NCBI RefSeq assembly: GCF_012027615.1
Contig: NZ_SNUT01000003.1
Location: 186,001 to 250,000, forward strand
DNA length: 64,000 nt
Reading direction: 5' to 3'
Source: Thermococcus sp. 21S7
GTDB lineage: Archaea > Methanobacteriota_B > Thermococci > Thermococcales > Thermococcaceae
Shown here: positions 34,604 to 42,417 of the stretch, piece by piece
Layout: the number at the start of each line of letters is the position of its first letter
Numbering within the stretch: the stretch's first letter is position 1
Program-made: the position numbers and the translations under genes
Notes under the pieces: model-generated
What the model saw: only the letters and a program-made list of their open reading frames with translations
What the model was told of the DNA's origin: nothing
Database searches by the model: none

Positions 34604-34990
34604 ATGGCGCACGGACCGGCTATGGTTTTTGGTATGGGCGCCGCGATAGTACTGGGCTTCCTGCTGGCGCTCTTCATAGCGGCCCTGTTCCTGTGGATGG
34701 CCGCAAAGCTCATCGGAATCAAAAACGCCTCTATGGGGAAGGCAATGATCGCGATACTCGGTGGCGGAATACTGGCCGCCATCGTTGGCTCTCTGGTCGG
34801 AGCGGTTCTGAGACCCCTCGGCCCCATAGCGGCGTTCATAACCAGCATATGGGTCATCAAGGCGGTGTTCGATACTGACTGGATTAGAGCATTCCTGGCG
34901 TGGTTACTCTCAGGAATTATAGCCATCCTGGTAATGGGAATCCTCGCGTTCCTGGGAATATTCACAATCGGCGCCCTCGCGGCGCTCTGA
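34604..34990 (+). CDS. Small hydrophobic hypothetical protein
   Basis: 128 residues, almost entirely hydrophobic with four predicted membrane helices and Gly/Ala-rich packing motifs (GGGILAAIVGSLVGAVL). Only a few charges occur in the loops (KLIGIKNASMGK, DTDWIR). ATG 34604 has GGGGGTGAGAG upstream and a TATA-like GATTTTAAAA about 30 nt away. No family recognised. An oligo-T stretch follows the stop. Confidence 0.65.
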   Translation: MAHGPAMVFGMGAAIVLGFLLALFIAALFLWMAAKLIGIKNASMGKAMIAILGGGILAAIVGSLVGAVLRPLGPIAAFITSIWVIKAVFDTDWIRAFLAWLLSGIIAILVMGILAFLGIFTIGALAAL

Positions 34991-34996
34991 GTTCCC

Positions 34997-35002
34997 TTTT
35001 TT
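34997..35002 (+). terminator. Oligo-T terminator candidate
   Basis: Six consecutive T residues 6 nt after the stop codon at 34990; archaeal termination typically uses such U-tracts without a hairpin. Confidence 0.4.
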
Positions 35003-35010
35003 GAGTAAGG

Positions 35011-35018
35011 TATAAATA
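35011..35018 (+). promoter_or_regulatory. TATA box for a leaderless transcript
   Basis: TATAAATA preceded by AGTAAGG; its centre is 27-30 nt upstream of the start codons at 35039-35042, so the message should be leaderless. Confidence 0.6.
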
Positions 35019-35041
35019 TCCCCACCGCGCTAGACTATGTG

Positions 35042-35677
35042 ATGCCCATGTTCTTCAAACCGGCCGAGCTCCAATCCAGGGAGGTGAAGCCCTTCGAGGA
35101 GTTCCCCTTCGGCCTCAGCGAGGGGAGCCTAGCCGGGATAATCTCGACCGACGAGCTGGCCGAAACTGCTTTTCTATACCATCTCGTCGCGAACGCCCTT
35201 GAAAACGGCCCCGTCTACCATATCGGCCCGGGGGCATCGTTTTCCGTCAAGGTTCTGAAGCGCCTCACCGAGGACGTTTCCAACCTGTACGCCGGCAACG
35301 TCTACTCGGTTGAAGAACTCCTCCAAGCGCTCAACGTCGTTGAGGACGGCTCCCTTGTGGTGGTCTCGCTCTTTCCGACGCTTCTCAACCGCTCCGCCGA
35401 GGGAACAGTGGAGGTTCGGAAGCTGGTGGACAGGAAGGGGCTCATCCTGGTTCTGGGACACACAACCATAGAGCTCAACGAACTCGACCTTCCGGGAGAA
35501 TTCAGGCGCCTCTACGACCTTCCTGAGATATTCGAGGCGCTGGCTGTTCTGAGAACCAGCTCCTACCGCGGTCACTACAGGCTCAACATGACCGTTCTCA
35601 AGGCACCTCCCGACTACGTCCCCGCCGTTGGGGACCACTCGATACCGATAGACTCTCTGATAAAACCCCTTCTCTAG
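35042..35677 (+). CDS. Hypothetical protein, possible RecA-like fold
   Basis: About 211 residues, soluble. The strand-helix order (GPVYHIGPGASFSVKVLKRL, GSLVVVSLFPTLL, GLILVLGHTTIEL, HYRLNMTVLKAPP) resembles a RecA/KaiC-type nucleotide-binding fold whose P-loop is degenerate (HIGPGASFS in place of GxxxxGKS/T). No clear family. The start is taken at ATG 35042 from the position of the TATA box; GTG 35039 and ATG 35048 are alternatives. Its end overlaps the convergent ecfT gene by 4 bp. Confidence 0.65.
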   Translation: MPMFFKPAELQSREVKPFEEFPFGLSEGSLAGIISTDELAETAFLYHLVANALENGPVYHIGPGASFSVKVLKRLTEDVSNLYAGNVYSVEELLQALNVVEDGSLVVVSLFPTLLNRSAEGTVEVRKLVDRKGLILVLGHTTIELNELDLPGEFRRLYDLPEIFEALAVLRTSSYRGHYRLNMTVLKAPPDYVPAVGDHSIPIDSLIKPLL

Positions 35678-36435
35678 CCGTATATGCTCACGTGGCCGAG
35701 TCCCAGGCCGTAGCGGACGTAGAGCGCCAGTCCAAAGAGGATTAATATGATTGCAGTGGCCGCGTAGTCGGTTCCCCTCATCTCGATATCGTAGAGGAAC
35801 GTTCTCTTCTTGGCGGCACCGAGCGCCCTGCTCTCAAGTGCTATGCTCAGCTCGTGGGCGGTTTTGAGGGAGGCAACGAGCAGGGGGACGAGGACTGCGC
35901 TCATCCTCTTCATCCTGACCAGGAAATTCCCCTTCTCGACTTCCCAGCCGCGGCTCTTCTGGGCGTCCATGATGTTGCCCGTCAGAATGTAGAGCGTCGG
36001 GATGTAGCGGAGCGCTATGGAGATGGTCAGGCCAAACTCGTAGGGCATGCCAAGCTTCACGAAGCCGAGGATGAGGTCGCGCTGGGTCGTCGTCATCAGC
36101 AGCATGAACGTCAGCAGGGCAAAGGTCAGCAGGCGCATCGAGAAGGAGACTCCGAACAGAAGTCCCTGAAGCCTCGGCTTGTATATCAGGGGCCATATTA
36201 TGAGTGTTATGACGACTATCGGAATGAGCGGCTTCAGGAGGCGGAGTCCTTCCCGGATTTCAATCTTTCCCAGGGCCCTCACGGCGATGAGTGTCGTGAA
36301 GAACAGCGGAATCAGGAAAACCGGATCGTTGTAGAGCATTATCGCGGCTATCCCCACCAAGGTTCCGATTATCTTGACCCTCGGATCGAGGCGGTGGAGG
36401 ATGGAGTCCCTCTCAAAGTAGAAAGGATACATCAT
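35674..36435 (-). CDS. ecfT: ECF transporter transmembrane subunit EcfT (biotin module)
   Basis: 253 residues with five to six membrane segments. It has the EcfT N-terminus (FYFERDSILHRLDPRVKIIGTL) and the cytosolic coupling region with the two Ala-Arg-type signatures in DAQKSRGWE and ESRALGAAKKRT, which contact the ATPase. It couples ATP hydrolysis to the vitamin-binding S subunit. The ATG overlaps the stop of ecfA in an ATGA. With BirA and BioY nearby, the likely cargo is biotin (BioN). Confidence 0.9.
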   Translation of the reverse strand: MMYPFYFERDSILHRLDPRVKIIGTLVGIAAIMLYNDPVFLIPLFFTTLIAVRALGKIEIREGLRLLKPLIPIVVITLIIWPLIYKPRLQGLLFGVSFSMRLLTFALLTFMLLMTTTQRDLILGFVKLGMPYEFGLTISIALRYIPTLYILTGNIMDAQKSRGWEVEKGNFLVRMKRMSAVLVPLLVASLKTAHELSIALESRALGAAKKRTFLYDIEMRGTDYAATAIILILFGLALYVRYGLGLGHVSIYG

Positions 36436-37223
36436 CGCAAACCACCCGCCAGGGCGTTTATAACCTCTGAGGTACTCCGCACAAACCCTATTCCGAGCCT
36501 CTCACTTATTCTAAGGAGCTCCGGCTTTTCAAGCCCATAACCGTGGAGTTCAAGCGAGAAGAACTCCTCCACAGGGCCGTCGAAGACCTTCCTTCCCTCA
36601 TGGAGGAGCAAAACCCTCTCGGCCAGCTCAAGAACCAGATCCATGTCGTGGGTTATGAGCAGTATCCCGTGACCGTTTCTCCTGAGCTCGCGTATCGTCT
36701 CCACGACTCCCGCGGCGTTCCTGGCGTCCAGCCCCGTCGTTGGTTCGTCGAGGATCAGGTACTTCGGCTTCATCGCCAGGACGCAGGCTATGGCAAGCCT
36801 CTGCTTCTCACCTCCGCTCAGGGAGTAGGGGGTCCTCTTCTCGTAGCCATCGAGATGCACGGCCCTCAAAGCCCACCGAACGCGTTCCTCGACCTCTTCC
36901 TCGCTCAGGCCGAGGTTCTTCGGTCCGAAGGCCACCTCCTTGAAGACGTCCTCCTCGAAGAACATGTGCTCCGGGTTCTGAAAGACGTAGCCGACGACGC
37001 GCGAGAGTTCGGCGACCGTGTGCTCTCTCGTGTCCATTCCGTCAACGAGGACCCTTCCCCGGGTGGGCTTCAGAAGACCGTTCAGGTGCTTGGCGAACGT
37101 CGTCTTCCCGCTCCCATTCTGCCCCACAAGCGCCACTATCTCCTCGTCCATCTCAAAGTCTACGCCCCTCAGCGCCTCCTTGCCGTTCCCGTAGATGTGC
37201 CAGACGTTCTCAGCCCTCAGCAT
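36432..37223 (-). CDS. ecfA: ECF transporter ATP-binding subunit (biotin module)
   Basis: 263 residues. Walker A GQNGSGKTTFAKHLNG, Q-loop FQNPEHMFFEEDV (typical of ECF ATPases), signature YSLSGGEKQRLAIACVL, Walker B YLILDEPTTGLD and switch ITHDMDL are all present. A single ATPase gene means the complex uses a homodimer, as in BioMN. It overlaps birA by 14 nt upstream and ecfT by 4 nt downstream. Confidence 0.92.
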   Translation of the reverse strand: MLRAENVWHIYGNGKEALRGVDFEMDEEIVALVGQNGSGKTTFAKHLNGLLKPTRGRVLVDGMDTREHTVAELSRVVGYVFQNPEHMFFEEDVFKEVAFGPKNLGLSEEEVEERVRWALRAVHLDGYEKRTPYSLSGGEKQRLAIACVLAMKPKYLILDEPTTGLDARNAAGVVETIRELRRNGHGILLITHDMDLVLELAERVLLLHEGRKVFDGPVEEFFSLELHGYGLEKPELLRISERLGIGFVRSTSEVINALAGGLR

Positions 37224-37983
37224 CGCTTTCCACTTCCGGCGGCTGATTTAAAAAAGTTCCCAGTGATACCGTGAGTTCCCTGAACAGTTTCACGGAGACC
37301 TCCAGGAGTGTGGGCGCTCTTCCGAGCACGCGCGCCATGGACGTTGCATCGTCGGGTACTGGATTGGAAACGTTTAGCCCAATCCCAATAATCGTGTACC
37401 GAACCATATCCAGCTCCCCCGCGGCCTCCAGAAGGAGGCCCGCTATCTTCCGCCCCCCAATGTAAACCCCGCCCTCAAGAACCTCCGCCCGTATCTTATA
37501 ATCCCTGAGGGTTCTCGCCACTGCTTCGAGGGACGGCCCCACGAGGCTTTCGACATCGGTGAGCCTCATCCTGGGCCGCAGAATCACCGAGAAGTACAGA
37601 CCGCCCTTCTTTGAGAGCCACCGCCTTCCCCGCCGCCCCCTTCCAGCAGTCTGTTCCTCAGCTATGATGAACGTCCAGTTCGGTTCTCCGTTCTCCGCGA
37701 GCTTCCCGGCAACTCCCATCGTTGATGGTGTCTTCAGAAGGTAGTAGCTCCTAACGTCAAGCTCCCAGGGATAGGGCTTTTCGGGGGTGGAAACGAGCCG
37801 GTATCCCCTCCCCGTGGCTTCTATACCGTACCCAAGGGTTTGAAGCTCCCTCACGTGCTTCCATACCGAGACCCTCGAAACGCCCAGATCCCCGGCTATC
37901 CTGTCCCCGGACACAGTGCCCCCTTCCCTCAGCAGGGACAGTATCCCCCTCTTCACGGGACTGTCCTTTATCAGCCCCCTCAT
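37210..37983 (-). CDS. birA: Biotin protein ligase and biotin operon repressor BirA
   Basis: About 257 residues. The N-terminal winged helix (KRGILSLLREGGTVSGDRIAGDLGVSRVSVWKHVRELQTLGYGI) makes this a bifunctional, class II BirA. The ligase domain follows with the biotinyl-AMP loop AGRGRRGRRWLS, FSVILRP, the catalytic-site KIAGLLLEA and a C-terminal SH3-like part. It joins biotin to the carrier subunit of biotin-dependent carboxylases or decarboxylases and should repress transport genes when biotin is plentiful. ATG 37983 lies about 30 nt from a TATA element overlapped by a BirA-like operator. The protein thus probably regulates itself, ecfA-ecfT and bioY. Confidence 0.9.
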   Translation of the reverse strand: MRGLIKDSPVKRGILSLLREGGTVSGDRIAGDLGVSRVSVWKHVRELQTLGYGIEATGRGYRLVSTPEKPYPWELDVRSYYLLKTPSTMGVAGKLAENGEPNWTFIIAEEQTAGRGRRGRRWLSKKGGLYFSVILRPRMRLTDVESLVGPSLEAVARTLRDYKIRAEVLEGGVYIGGRKIAGLLLEAAGELDMVRYTIIGIGLNVSNPVPDDATSMARVLGRAPTLLEVSVKLFRELTVSLGTFLNQPPEVESDAEG

Positions 37984-37996
37984 GACGATCAAATTT

Positions 37997-38025
37997 CGTT
38001 AACTAAAATGTTTTAAAGATTAACG
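37997..38025. promoter_or_regulatory. Putative BirA operator in the birA-bioY divergent promoter
   Basis: CGTTAAC, a 15-nt spacer, then ATTAACG: an inverted repeat matching at six of seven positions. The 15-nt spacing equals that of described BirA operators (N14-15). The spacer includes TTTTAAAG, which can serve as TATA for bioY on the plus strand and, read on the minus strand as CTTTAAAA, for birA. One bound BirA dimer would cover both promoters. Confidence 0.65.
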
Positions 38026-38047
38026 GAAGTGCCCGAGTGGTGGTCAG

Positions 38048-38566
38048 ATGAGAGCGCGCGACGTGGCATTTGCAGGTCTCTTTGCTGCCCTAACGGCGGT
38101 GGGAGCACAGGTCAGCGTACCAATAGGGCCCGTTCCCATAACCCTCCAGGTGCTCCTTGTTCTTCTGAGTGGATTGGTGCTGGGGGCAAGGCTCGGCTTT
38201 CTGAGCCAGCTCGTCTACGTTGTCATGGGGGCGGTTGGACTCCCGGTGTTCGCCAACTTTCACGGCGGGTTCGCGGTGCTCTACGGGCCAACGGGGGGAT
38301 ACATAGCCGCATTCCCCATAGCGGCCTTTATAGCAGGATACATATCCGAAAAGACGAATGGAAAAACCGGCATGATTGGAGGCTCACTGATTGGGGTCGC
38401 GGTTGTCTATCTCCTCGGCTGGCTGAGGCTCGGCCTCTTCCTCGGAGGGGACTTCCACAGGGCACTCCTCATCGGGGTGCTGCCGTTTGTTCCGCTGGAC
38501 ATCGGAAAGGCTGCCCTGGCAGCTCTGATAGCCACCAGGGTGAAAAAAGCGGTGAATTTGGAATGA
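38048..38566 (+). CDS. bioY: Biotin transporter substrate-binding subunit BioY
   Basis: 172 residues with six membrane segments. It has the BioY hallmarks: VPIGPVPITLQVLLVLLSGLVLGARLGFLSQLVYVVMGAVGLPVFA near the N-terminus (seen in parts) and GPTGGYIAAFPIAAFIAGYI. As the S component of an ECF transporter it binds biotin at the cell membrane and docks on the EcfA-EcfT module encoded divergently. GAGTGGTCAG precedes ATG 38048. Confidence 0.93.
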   Translation: MRARDVAFAGLFAALTAVGAQVSVPIGPVPITLQVLLVLLSGLVLGARLGFLSQLVYVVMGAVGLPVFANFHGGFAVLYGPTGGYIAAFPIAAFIAGYISEKTNGKTGMIGGSLIGVAVVYLLGWLRLGLFLGGDFHRALLIGVLPFVPLDIGKAALAALIATRVKKAVNLE

Positions 38567-38573
38567 CGGGCGA

Positions 38574-39599
38574 TCAACCCGCCATCGCCTCTTCCAAAAC
38601 TTTTATCGCCTGCTTCTGAGTCAGCGAGGCAGTTCTCAAGTCGGGCAGTATGTGGAGCCTCCACAGGTTCCCCAGCACAGGCCCGTATTCGGTTGCGTTT
38701 TCATAGTGCGCCGCGGCGGTAGCGTTGTATTCCTGGGCTGCCTCCAGCGTCCCGTTGTCAACGCCCGCGGCCACGGCATCCCCGTAGAGTGTATTGTAGG
38801 CCTCAAGCGAACTCTCGTAGTGTCTGTAGTAGTAGAAGTTCAGCATCACAAAGCTCACGCGTCTGGTGCTCTGTACAGGAGTTACCGGAGCACTCTGCAA
38901 ATAACCCAGGTTGCTCTTTATCGTTTTCTTATAGAACGCCTCCCATTCGGAGCCCTTTCTTGCGACGCTGTACTCGATGGTCAGCCCCGTGACAAAGACC
39001 CTGCCGTCTCCGAGGGTGTACACCGCGGTGCTCGGCCTGGTGTTCTCGGGGGTTCCGGTGGGCGCCTGGACAGTGATTACCTCCGCGTTCGCGGGGAGGC
39101 CAACGAAGTAGCCATGGCTTGCGTAGCTGCTGGTGAGCGTTGTGTTGTTGGCGAGTACATAGTCGTGGCTTGAGTAGCCCTTCGTTATCTCCACACCACC
39201 GGGAAGCGGCGTAGTCCACACTCCCCCGCCCCAGCCCCAGTTGGCGGCGTGGATTTCGAGAACCTTTCCGGCCTTCACGTATTCCTCCAGCTTACCCATC
39301 TGAGGGCCCATCTCGTTGTAGAACCCCTGTCCCTGGTCGCTCACGATGACAATCATGTCGTACGCACCTATGAGGTCCCGGGCAGTTTTGTTCTGGAGCT
39401 CAGTGCTCGTCATGACGTCGTAGGGTATGCTCATGTTTGCGAGTGTTTTTTCGACGGTGGGCGAGCCCCAGGCATCAGAATTTTTCAAAATCAGCACGTT
39501 GTAATCCGTTAGGGGCCTCGCGGAAACCGGCGGCCCCAGAACGGCCACCAAACTGAACAGCATGAGCAGCGATAACGCCGCGCTTAGAATTTTTTTCAT
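38574..39599 (-). CDS. Secreted hypothetical protein with GATase-like domain
   Basis: 341 residues. Signal peptide 1-28 (MKKILSAALSLLMLFSLVAV...). The N-terminal alpha/beta domain (YNVLILKNSDAWGSPTVEKTLANMSIPYDVMTSTEL, YDMIVIVSDQGQGFYNEM, KVLEIHAANWGWG) resembles ThuA/DUF4350-like amidotransferase folds without an obvious catalytic cysteine. The last 90 residues are helical, rich in Tyr and Ala. Several N-x-T sequons suggest glycosylation. There is no lipobox and no CGP-CTERM tail, so it is released or held by partners. Its own TATA promoter lies at 39677-39688; GGAGAG precedes ATG 39599. Confidence 0.7.
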   Translation of the reverse strand: MKKILSAALSLLMLFSLVAVLGPPVSARPLTDYNVLILKNSDAWGSPTVEKTLANMSIPYDVMTSTELQNKTARDLIGAYDMIVIVSDQGQGFYNEMGPQMGKLEEYVKAGKVLEIHAANWGWGGGVWTTPLPGGVEITKGYSSHDYVLANNTTLTSSYASHGYFVGLPANAEVITVQAPTGTPENTRPSTAVYTLGDGRVFVTGLTIEYSVARKGSEWEAFYKKTIKSNLGYLQSAPVTPVQSTRRVSFVMLNFYYYRHYESSLEAYNTLYGDAVAAGVDNGTLEAAQEYNATAAAHYENATEYGPVLGNLWRLHILPDLRTASLTQKQAIKVLEEAMAG

Positions 39600-39675
39600 A
39601 TAAATCTCTCCTTTTTTGTTTCAAAGCGAGCAGAAGAACTTTCGGGACTCCCACCCTAACCCATTGTAGACCTTA

Positions 39676-39690
39676 CACTATTTAAGTCTT
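39676..39690 (-). promoter_or_regulatory. TATA promoter of the secreted GATase-like protein
   Basis: Minus-strand GAAGACTTAAATAGTG, about 80 nt upstream of ATG 39599, leaving a leader of about 50 nt. Confidence 0.5.
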
Positions 39691-39716
39691 CTTACATAAT
39701 TTTGAAGGATTTCCAA

Positions 39717-40313
39717 TCAAATTTGTCCTTCCCGCGTGAGGGCCTCGGCCGCGAACCTAACGTCGAAGGAGTTCCTTACCTTAAAGAAGCTCAGCGTCAC
39801 CTTGGGGTTTCTCTTCGCCAGCTCCTCAATGGACAGGGGTTCGTAGTCAAGGAACTCGGTTATCCTGCTCAGGCTCCTGTAGCCCTCTGCCAGGGCCGCG
39901 TTTATCGCATCTTCCAGTGCGTCGGGTTCGTAAACCGCATGGGCAACCTCTGCCGTCCCGTCTTTCCAGATAGGTATCAGAGCCTCCGGCTCGTTCTCGT
40001 AGAAGAGTCCGGTCATGTAGTTCACAAGGAAGGGCATTATCAAAGGCATGTTGCCCTCAGCCAGGAAGAACGGCTCTCCCTGGAGGGCTTTCAGAAGGGC
40101 CTCCATTCTGCTCCTCGCAGCAACGGGAAGGGGATTTGAGACATGGAGGGAATAGGTTCTGAGCTTGTCCTTTCTGACCACCGTGATGGCCTCGTCTATC
40201 CTCTTGCTCGTGAGGAGCCTCCTCTCCGTGAGCCTCACGACCGGCTCATCCGCAACTGGCAGGGTGTAGTTCTCCCACCGCTTCTCCGGAAACGCCAATA
40301 TGTACGCCCTCAT
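39717..40313 (-). CDS. MobA-like nucleotidyltransferase-fold protein with degenerate active site
   Basis: About 198 residues. The overall layout is that of molybdopterin guanylyltransferase-like NTP transferases: an N-terminal strand (MRAYILAF), ...MEALLKALQGEPFFLAEGNMPLIMP, then IPIWKDGTAEVAHAVYEPDAL and GYRSLSRITEFL. The key residues are missing: the nucleotide loop GG-x-S-x-RMG is replaced by PEKRW, and the metal-binding Asp of the CDMP-type motif is Asn (EGNMP). It is therefore probably a non-catalytic relative. ATG 40313 is chosen because the TATA box at 40333-40344 implies a leaderless message. Confidence 0.6.
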   Translation of the reverse strand: MRAYILAFPEKRWENYTLPVADEPVVRLTERRLLTSKRIDEAITVVRKDKLRTYSLHVSNPLPVAARSRMEALLKALQGEPFFLAEGNMPLIMPFLVNYMTGLFYENEPEALIPIWKDGTAEVAHAVYEPDALEDAINAALAEGYRSLSRITEFLDYEPLSIEELAKRNPKVTLSFFKVRNSFDVRFAAEALTREGQI

Positions 40314-40331
40314 GGGCCGAACTAGGGCGGG

Positions 40332-40350
40332 CCGTTTAAAAACCTTTTTC
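40332..40350 (-). promoter_or_regulatory. TATA promoter for the MobA-like gene
   Basis: Minus-strand GAAAAAGGTTTTTAAACGG with its TATA centre about 26 nt upstream of ATG 40313, predicting a leaderless transcript. Confidence 0.55.
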
Positions 40351-40382
40351 CAACCTCCTGTCATCTATACGAATTTTCCTCC

Positions 40383-40398
40383 AAAAATCTTAAATTAT
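40383..40398 (+). promoter_or_regulatory. BRE/TATA promoter of ppcA
   Basis: AAAAATC followed by TTAAATTATG, about 35 nt upstream of ATG 40428, with GGTGGGAT as ribosome binding site in between. Confidence 0.5.
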
Positions 40399-40427
40399 GC
40401 CAGTTCTTTGTCATTTTGGTGGGATAA

Positions 40428-41852
40428 ATGATACCAAGAACAATGAGCACTCAGCATCCTGACAACGTATTCATTCCCTTTTTCGCGGGCAGTCCGACGA
40501 TGGGCGGCGAGGACGAGGTCGTCGAGGCTTTCTACGCCTTCAGCGTCTTGGGGATAGACGAGCAGATGTGGGACTTCGAGGGCAAGGAGGTTGACGAGTT
40601 CGTCGTTAAGAAGCTATTCGAGCGCTATGGCTATTTCTTCAAGCGCAAAAAGCTCGGGGAAGAACTCAGACTGACGCCGCGCGTTCCGAACCCCAGCGTC
40701 GAGAGGGCCGAGGCGAAGCTCCTCCTTGAGACCCTGGAGGCCATACCCCGCTCGGCGGACTACGCGAGGCTGTTCTACGGGGAAGAGCTTCCGCCGATAT
40801 TTGAGGTCATCCTTCCGATGACAACCTCCTCCCAGGAACTAAACAGGGTTTACGAGCTATACAGGCACTACATATCCGGAAAGCAGTACAAGAGGGTTCA
40901 CGACATCAAGCTCCACGAGTGGATAGGGGAGTTCTATCCCCCGGAGATAGGCGTCATCCCGCTCTTCGAGAGCAGGGAGGCGATACTGGGCGCGGCAGAC
41001 ATCGTGCGGGAGTATCTCATCGGAAAGGAGGTCGAAAGCCAGCGCGTCTTCCTTGCCAGGAGCGACCCCGCGATGAACTACGGCCTCATAAGTGCGGTGC
41101 TCTACGACAAGCTGGCGCTCTTTGAACTGCAGAGACTTGAGGAAGAACTCGGAATTCCAATCTATCCCATAATCGGCGTCGGCGGTGCGCCGTTCAGGGG
41201 GCACTTCACCCCCGAGAACGTCGAGGGGGTTCTGGCCGAATACCCGAGCGTCCAGACATTCACGATACAGAGCTCGTTCAAGTACGACAGGACGCCAAAG
41301 GACGTTATAAGGGCCGTTGAGCGGATCAGGGAGTCGAAGAGGGGGGAAGCCCAGCCCGTTCCGGAGGAGGCGTTTGAGATCCTCAAGAAGTACGAGGCCA
41401 GATACTCGGAGGAGCTCAGGGCACTGGCTCCATTCATCAGGGAGGTCGCAAAGTTCGTCCCATCGAGGAGACGGAGGAAGCTCCACATCGGCCTATTCGG
41501 CTACTCTCGCGAGGTGAACGGCTCGGCGCTGCCGAGGGCGATAAAGTTCACAGCCTCGCTCTACTCCCTCGGAATTCCCCCGGAGCTCCTCGGTCTGAGT
41601 GCGCTGAGCGAGAAGGAGCTCGAATTCCTCGGCGACTACTACCTGGGCCTTTATAGGGACATCGAGTTCGCCTTCCAGTACTTCAACCCCGAGGCTGCCG
41701 GGAGGTTCCCATTCCTGAAACCCCTCGCGGAGATGGCGAAAGAGTACGAGCGGGACGAGAGGCACGGGGAGATAACAACGAAAATCCTTAAAGGAGAGCT
41801 CAACGAGACACTTGTCGTGGAGGCCGCTGGTATAAGATGCTTCCTTGGGTGA
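40428..41852 (+). CDS. ppcA: Phosphoenolpyruvate carboxylase, archaeal type
   Basis: 474 residues, the short archaeal-type enzyme rather than the roughly 900-residue bacterial/plant form. It fixes bicarbonate onto PEP to make oxaloacetate, replenishing C4 acids. Diagnostic segments are PRTMSTQHPDN at the N-terminus, QMWDFEGKEVDE, FEVILPMTTS, VIPLFES, FLARSDPAMNYG and the glycine-rich GVGGAPFRGHF. The start at ATG 40428 is preceded by GGTGGGAT. The following membrane-protein gene is coupled to its stop. Confidence 0.95.
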   Translation: MIPRTMSTQHPDNVFIPFFAGSPTMGGEDEVVEAFYAFSVLGIDEQMWDFEGKEVDEFVVKKLFERYGYFFKRKKLGEELRLTPRVPNPSVERAEAKLLLETLEAIPRSADYARLFYGEELPPIFEVILPMTTSSQELNRVYELYRHYISGKQYKRVHDIKLHEWIGEFYPPEIGVIPLFESREAILGAADIVREYLIGKEVESQRVFLARSDPAMNYGLISAVLYDKLALFELQRLEEELGIPIYPIIGVGGAPFRGHFTPENVEGVLAEYPSVQTFTIQSSFKYDRTPKDVIRAVERIRESKRGEAQPVPEEAFEILKKYEARYSEELRALAPFIREVAKFVPSRRRRKLHIGLFGYSREVNGSALPRAIKFTASLYSLGIPPELLGLSALSEKELEFLGDYYLGLYRDIEFAFQYFNPEAAGRFPFLKPLAEMAKEYERDERHGEITTKILKGELNETLVVEAAGIRCFLG

Positions 41853-41857
41853 TGGCC

Positions 41858-42178
41858 ATGCTCGCGGAAGTTGCCTTTGGCTTCCTCTTCACGGTCGCGT
41901 GGGCGCTATCCTATGCCCTCATCATCAGACAGAGGAGCACGGTAAAGGCAGTGCTCGGCGTCGTCCTCCTCTACGGGGCCATGCTCGCTTTCACGCCCCT
42001 CCGCTTCAGGGGGAGCCTCCTAGGCTGGTTTCTCGGTATAGTTCCCGGTTTCTTTGCCGGCATGTGGCTCGTCCAGAGATACGGCCCGGAAAAACCTACA
42101 GAGGAGTCGGCGGTGGCGGTTCTCCTCTTCGGGCCGCTGGTTTTGGCGGCCCTTTTGATTATCGTTCTGATGCTCTGA
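41858..42178 (+). CDS. Small hypothetical membrane protein
   Basis: About 106 residues with four hydrophobic segments and short charged loops (RQRSTVK, RYGPEKPTEES). GGTGAT, a perfect core match to the archaeal anti-Shine-Dalgarno, ends 3 nt before ATG 41858, which is therefore preferred over in-frame ATGs at 41852 and 41837. It begins at the ppcA stop codon, so it should be co-translated with PEP carboxylase. No family recognised. Confidence 0.65.
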   Translation: MLAEVAFGFLFTVAWALSYALIIRQRSTVKAVLGVVLLYGAMLAFTPLRFRGSLLGWFLGIVPGFFAGMWLVQRYGPEKPTEESAVAVLLFGPLVLAALLIIVLML

Positions 42179-42216
42179 GTGCTTTTCGTACTCCTCAATG
42201 TGGTGCCCTCAAACTC

Positions 42217-42222
42217 TTTTTT
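42217..42222 (+). terminator. Oligo-T terminator candidate after the ppcA operon
   Basis: Six T residues 38 nt after the stop at 42178, at the edge where base composition shifts toward the AT-rich restriction island. The rest of 42179-42417 holds no convincing gene. Confidence 0.35.
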
Positions 42223-42417
42223 AGGATCCTCACCGAGGAGGAAGAGCAGTTCACCCGAGTTGATCTCCTTAGCCTCGATTTTCACAGGACACCCCACTAT
42301 GGCCTTCATCCACTTTGCTCCACTTTATTTCGGGGTGCTTTTTCATCCTCCAGTAGAGTCAGGTGGGACAGAGAGGATTATGTTCGGCATGCCAGTACTG
42401 CACGGAATTATGTGAGT

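Noticed and set aside
38026-38060. tRNA-like GCCCGAGTGGTGGTC segment
   Set aside because: No acceptor or anticodon stem can be formed; it is the leader and start of bioY.
42311-42346. Minus-strand MKKHPEIKWSKV, similar to the start of ribbon-helix-helix antitoxins
   Set aside because: The frame stops after about 25 codons, no toxin gene is adjacent and no ribosome binding site is evident; at most a remnant, too short to support.
42179-42415. Short open frames in the gap between the ppcA operon and hsdS
   Set aside because: No start signals, no recognisable protein pattern, and the base composition is transitional; treated as non-coding.
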